From: Chlamydiota bacterium
Lineage (GTDB): Bacteria > Chlamydiota > Chlamydiia > Chlamydiales > Rhabdochlamydiaceae
DNA length: 9,263 nucleotides
NCBI GenBank assembly: GCA_013041585.1
Contig: JABEVM010000159.1
Coordinates: forward strand, 1 to 9,263
Direction of reading: 5' to 3'
Shown: positions 6,969 to 9,263 of the stretch, piece by piece
Numbering within the stretch: position 1 is the first letter of the stretch
How the letters are laid out: every line of letters begins with the position of its first letter
Notes under the pieces: model-generated
Told to the model about the DNA's origin: nothing
What the model saw: only the letters and a program-made list of their open reading frames with translations
Database searches by the model: none
Translations under genes and position numbers: made by a program

Positions 6969-7011
6969 TGGTTTAGATAATCTGAAGTTGTACTTTAGAT
7001 TATCTAAACCA
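6969..7011. promoter_or_regulatory. paired 15-bp palindromes, also a 43-nt hairpin
   Basis: Two near-identical palindromes lie in the divergent mnmE-eamA intergenic region: TTTAGATAATCTGAA (6972-6986, one mismatch) and TTTAGATTATCTAAA (6994-7008, perfect, 7-1-7). Their centres (6979 and 7001) are 22 bp apart, about two helical turns, as expected for two dimers binding one DNA face. The same bases form an inverted repeat of 20-bp arms (6969-6988 against 6992-7011) with a TGT loop and one G-T mismatch, so plus-strand RNA would fold into a long hairpin. It cannot be a terminator for the annotated genes, since both are transcribed away from it. An operator or a small mobile palindrome are both possible; the bound regulator is unknown. 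Confidence 0.6.
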
Positions 7012-7074
7012 GTATTTTGGAATTCAAACTGAAAGTAGTCCTCTAGAAACCTAGCCTATTGGTCTCGAGATAAA

Positions 7075-7103
7075 TTGACACAATCAGAATAAACACCGAT
7101 AAT
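7075..7103 (+). promoter_or_regulatory. strong sigma70/66-type promoter of the EamA exporter
   Basis: Perfect -35 TTGACA (7075-7080), optimal 17-bp spacer, and -10 GATAAT (7098-7103, 5 of 6). Transcription would start near 7110, giving a leader of about 28 nt before the ATG at 7138. This is the best promoter match in the window. The paired palindromes end 63 bp upstream of the -35, too far for simple promoter occlusion. Confidence 0.7.
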
Positions 7104-7137
7104 AGATGATCTTTCCATGCTAAAACGATAGCAATTT

Positions 7138-8040
7138 ATGAAACTAGCTCACCTACTACTTACCTTGCTTATTACTGCTGTTTGGGGTTTTAACTTCGTG
7201 GCAATCAAGGCAGGCCTTGAAGAAATCCCTCCTATCCTTCTCTGTGCTATACGATTTTTTTTAACAAGCATCCCCTTTTTACTCTTTATCAAACGCCCGA
7301 CCTCTTCTTTCAAATTAGTTGTACTATACGGGCTGGTTATGTTTGCTTTGCAGTTCTGTCTGCTTTTTATTGGAATGTATGCAGGAGTGACGGCTGGGCT
7401 TGCCGCAATCTTGCTGCAAATCCAGGTCTTTTTCACCGTTTTGCTAGCCGTCTTATTCTTTAAGGAAAAGCTAACTAAGTGGCAGATCATAGGAGGGCTT
7501 GTATCCTGCTTAGGGATCGCTCTTGTAGGAATGAATTTAGAAGGGGATCTGACGCTGCTTGGATTTATCCTTGTCATTACCGCTGCTGCGTTTTGGGGGA
7601 CAGGAAGCGTCATTGCTAAAAAAATTGGAAAAATCAACGTGATCGAGCTTGTTGTATGGGGAAGCTTAGTTGCTTGGCCTCCACTTCTTTTGGTATCTCT
7701 TTTAGTAGAAGGTCCTGCGCAAATTGCATCCAGCCTTCATAATATTTCTTGGCTATCGGTGGTTTCCATTCTTTATATCACTGTGGCATCGACTATGCTC
7801 GGATTTGGAGTTTGGAACTGGCTTATCCATCGCTATCCTTTATCAACTATGGCGCCTTTTTTGCTCCTCGTTCCTATTTTTGCTATGCTAGGTTCCACCT
7901 TAACGCTTGGAGAAGAGCTGCAACTTTGGAAAGTAATCTCCGGAGTACTTGTGATCGCAGGACTCGGATTAAACTTCTTAGCGGGGCATTTCTTATCTAA
8001 GAGAAAACTAAAAAATACGGACCTTGTAAAAGAAGTGTGA
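7138..8040 (+). CDS. eamA: EamA-type (DMT superfamily) exporter, O-acetylserine/cysteine exporter-like
   Basis: A 300-residue inner-membrane protein made of two EamA repeats (about 5-135 and 140-285), with ten predicted helices and a short basic cytoplasmic tail (KRKLKNTDLVKEV). The first helix carries WGFNFVAIKAGLEEIPP (16-32). Other shared blocks are AGLAAILLQIQVFFTVLL (86-103), AAAFWGTGSVIAKKI (149-163), and RYPLSTMAPFLLLVP (232-246). These recall E. coli EamA (YdeD), which exports cysteine and O-acetylserine, more than a generic permease, but substrate cannot be read from sequence. In a host-associated bacterium it could equally move amino acids or other small metabolites. Length is normal for the family. 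The ATG at 7138 has no clear Shine-Dalgarno but fits the strong promoter and the first helix. The gene is a single transcription unit, divergent from mnmE and convergent with ruvA. Confidence 0.9.
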   Translation: MKLAHLLLTLLITAVWGFNFVAIKAGLEEIPPILLCAIRFFLTSIPFLLFIKRPTSSFKLVVLYGLVMFALQFCLLFIGMYAGVTAGLAAILLQIQVFFTVLLAVLFFKEKLTKWQIIGGLVSCLGIALVGMNLEGDLTLLGFILVITAAAFWGTGSVIAKKIGKINVIELVVWGSLVAWPPLLLVSLLVEGPAQIASSLHNISWLSVVSILYITVASTMLGFGVWNWLIHRYPLSTMAPFLLLVPIFAMLGSTLTLGEELQLWKVISGVLVIAGLGLNFLAGHFLSKRKLKNTDLVKEV

Positions 8041-8054
8041 GTTCACCTTACAAG
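8023..8054 (-). terminator. imperfect hairpin between converging eamA and ruvA, possible terminator
   Basis: CTTGTAA (8023-8029) pairs with TTACAAG (8048-8054), enclosing an inner GTGA/TCAC stem (8037-8040 with 8043-8046). Read on the minus strand, six T follow after a short gap (8015-8010), so it fits best as a terminator for ruvC-ruvA; on the plus strand the downstream T content is poor. It overlaps the last codons of eamA. The large asymmetric internal loop makes it weak. Confidence 0.33.
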
Positions 8055-8065
8055 TTCTGGTAATT

Positions 8066-8665
8066 TTACATGCTTCTTAGGGCGGATGTAATTAATGTTC
8101 CTAAATCAATTTCGTTTTTATGAGACTCTAACACAGTTTTTACTGCCTTTTGACTTTGAAGGGGATGGTAGCCTAAATTGATAAGAGCATTGAGAGCGTC
8201 ATTAAAAAGATGATTCGGCTCTTTCTTGTCTAGAGTTTGGATTTTTTCTTTGGATGTCGACATTTGTAGAATTTTATCTTTCATCTCGATGATGAGACGT
8301 TCGGCAGTTTTTTTTCCAATACCGGGGATTTTACAAAGCAATGTCGTGTTTGTGCTGGTAATAGCCAGTTGGAGGTCTTGAATATCCAAGTGACCTAGAA
8401 GAGCGAGAGAAGTTTTTGGGCCAATTCCAGAAACGTCGGTAAACTTTTCAAAAAGATCTCGATCTTGTCTGTGAATAAATCCATAAAGTTTATGAGAGTC
8501 TTCACGAATGATATGAGATACATATAAAAGAGTTTCTTTTCCGATTTGGGGAAGTTTGGAATAAGTGCTTAAGGGGATGAGGAGCCCATAACCTACGCCT
8601 GCAGTTTCAAGGGTCACTTTAATCGGGGAGATTTCTGTAAGAATTCCTTTAATATACTCAAACAT
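8066..8665 (-). CDS. ruvA: Holliday junction branch migration protein RuvA
   Basis: A 199-residue junction-binding subunit; RuvA tetramers hold the four-way junction while RuvB hexamers drive branch migration. The ATG at 8665 gives the canonical MFEYIKGILTEI start. An upstream in-frame ATG (8716) would run 17 residues back into ruvC and is not credible. Domains: OB-fold 1-64, with the acidic pin E55-D56 in the same numbered positions as E. coli RuvA; two helix-hairpin-helix motifs, SGIGPKT (79-85) and PGIGKKTAERL (114-124); a flexible linker ~133-150; and the RuvB-contacting domain III ~152-199, with NALINLGY (159-166). Eight bases separate it from the ruvC stop, so the two are probably co-transcribed. 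ruvB is not adjacent and must be elsewhere, as I recall for Chlamydia. Confidence 0.97.
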   Translation of the reverse strand: MFEYIKGILTEISPIKVTLETAGVGYGLLIPLSTYSKLPQIGKETLLYVSHIIREDSHKLYGFIHRQDRDLFEKFTDVSGIGPKTSLALLGHLDIQDLQLAITSTNTTLLCKIPGIGKKTAERLIIEMKDKILQMSTSKEKIQTLDKKEPNHLFNDALNALINLGYHPLQSQKAVKTVLESHKNEIDLGTLITSALRSM

Positions 8666-8673
8666 AGCTAGCT

Positions 8674-9177
8674 CTATTTTACTCGTGTGGAAAGGGTGTT
8701 CGCATGGCAGATACATAATGCTAAAGCATCAGCCGCATCTTCTGGGGTTGGGAGGGATCGCAGATTAAGAAGAAGTTGAATCATTTTTTGAACTTGTTCT
8801 TTACTTGCGGAGCCATTTCCGACAACAGCCAGTTTTGCTTTTTTGGGAGCATATTCGAAAACGGGAATTTTATGCATGGCAGAAATAAGTAGGACAACAC
8901 CTCTTGCCATACCAAGCTTCATGGCGCTTTGAACATTTTTATATACAAACTGCGTCTCGACTGCCACAACCGTTGGAGTATAAGCCTTAATCAGTTCTTC
9001 TACTCCCCGGTAAATAAATAAATATTTTTCAGCAGGGCTGAGTGAAGAAGGCGGGGATATGGATCCGAAGTCGAGAGCCCGATTCTTTCCGGGAGTCGAT
9101 TCGATGAGCCCAAACCCTGTTATCTTTGTCCCGGGGTCTATCCCGAGGATGGTTTCTTTGTCTTGAGAGTGCATCAT
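8674..9177 (-). CDS. ruvC: crossover junction endodeoxyribonuclease RuvC
   Basis: A 167-residue, RNase H-fold, Mg-dependent resolvase that cuts Holliday junctions symmetrically, acting with RuvAB. Catalytic acids are all present: D14 (LGIDPGTKITGFG), E74 (VAVETQFVYKN), and D147 and D150 (EDAADALAL). The basic stretch KKAKLAVVGNGSASKEQV (112-129) matches the usual substrate-contact region. Two adjacent ATGs (9177, 9174) can start it; the motif begins 10 residues in, so either gives a normal protein. No Shine-Dalgarno is evident. The leader just upstream contains A9 within a short palindrome. It is the first gene of the ruvC-ruvA pair. Confidence 0.97.
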   Translation of the reverse strand: MMHSQDKETILGIDPGTKITGFGLIESTPGKNRALDFGSISPPSSLSPAEKYLFIYRGVEELIKAYTPTVVAVETQFVYKNVQSAMKLGMARGVVLLISAMHKIPVFEYAPKKAKLAVVGNGSASKEQVQKMIQLLLNLRSLPTPEDAADALALCICHANTLSTRVK

Positions 9178-9213
9178 TATCTTTTAGTAAATTTTTTTTT
9201 ACTCTAAATTGTA
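9178..9213 (-). promoter_or_regulatory. A-tract leader and candidate -10 of ruvC
   Basis: On the minus strand a -10-like TACAAT (9213-9208, 5 of 6) would start transcription near 9201. The resulting leader holds AGTAAA-A6-TTTACT (9203-9186), a small stem that ends 8 nt before the ATG. Above the -10 lie further A-runs (9228-9220 and 9240-9234). No good -35 is visible, so the A-tracts may help as an UP-like element. Speculative. Confidence 0.3.
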
Positions 9214-9263
9214 CTGGTATTTTTTTTTACAAATTTTTTTGCTTTATAAACAAGATATTGAAT

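Noticed and set aside
6969..7011. The paired palindromes as a dif/Xer site or an intrinsic terminator
   Set aside because: Xer sites have two 11-bp arms around a 6-8 bp centre, unlike this. There is no T-run after the hairpin on either strand, and both flanking genes are transcribed away from it.
7149..7637. 162-codon open frame antisense to eamA
   Set aside because: Shadow of the hydrophobic exporter sequence; no family features.
8666..8716. 17-residue upstream extension of RuvA
   Set aside because: It overlaps the ruvC 3' end, and the canonical RuvA N-terminus begins at ATG 8665.

Overview
The window (9263 bp, moderately AT-rich) looks like chromosome of a chlamydia-like (Chlamydiota, environmental or amoeba-associated) bacterium. 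The clue is a core-gene neighbourhood: nth follows mnmE directly with a 1-nt gap, and ruvC is followed by ruvA without ruvB. As I recall, both pairings occur in Chlamydia genomes. The non-core genes here (glucose dehydrogenase, a receptor-type adenylate cyclase, a drug/metabolite-type exporter) are not ones I associate with the reduced pathogenic Chlamydia, so a larger-genome relative fits better. The assignment is inference; no rRNA or tRNA is present to settle it.

Left part, + strand (1-3743): the 3' part of an archaeal-type zinc-dependent glucose 1-dehydrogenase, cut by the window edge, is followed by a nested hairpin. Then comes a two-gene unit with its own candidate promoter: a small secreted protein with a probable C1q/TNF-like jelly-roll domain, and 22 nt later a 707-residue membrane adenylate cyclase (two membrane helices, extracytoplasmic Cache-like sensor, HAMP, class IIIb cyclase domain, TPR-like tail). 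This pair is the most interesting biology here, because a secreted domain and an outward-facing receptor cyclase appear to be made together.

Middle, - strand (6846 down to 3778): mnmE (tRNA wobble-uridine modification GTPase) and nth (endonuclease III) are translationally coupled. They are followed by a separately promoted exported alpha/beta hydrolase that converges on the cyclase gene.

Right part: a 291-bp divergent intergenic region separates mnmE from an EamA-type exporter (+, 7138-8040). It carries a strong sigma70/66-like promoter for the exporter and two 15-bp palindromes of the form TTTAGAT-W-ATCTAAA, centred 22 bp apart. They can be read as a paired operator or as one 43-nt hairpin. 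The exporter converges on ruvA, and ruvC-ruvA (- strand, Holliday-junction processing) close the window, with an unusual A-tract-rich leader before ruvC. Every long reading frame is intact except for the edge truncation. I saw no tRNA, rRNA, CRISPR array or insertion sequence.
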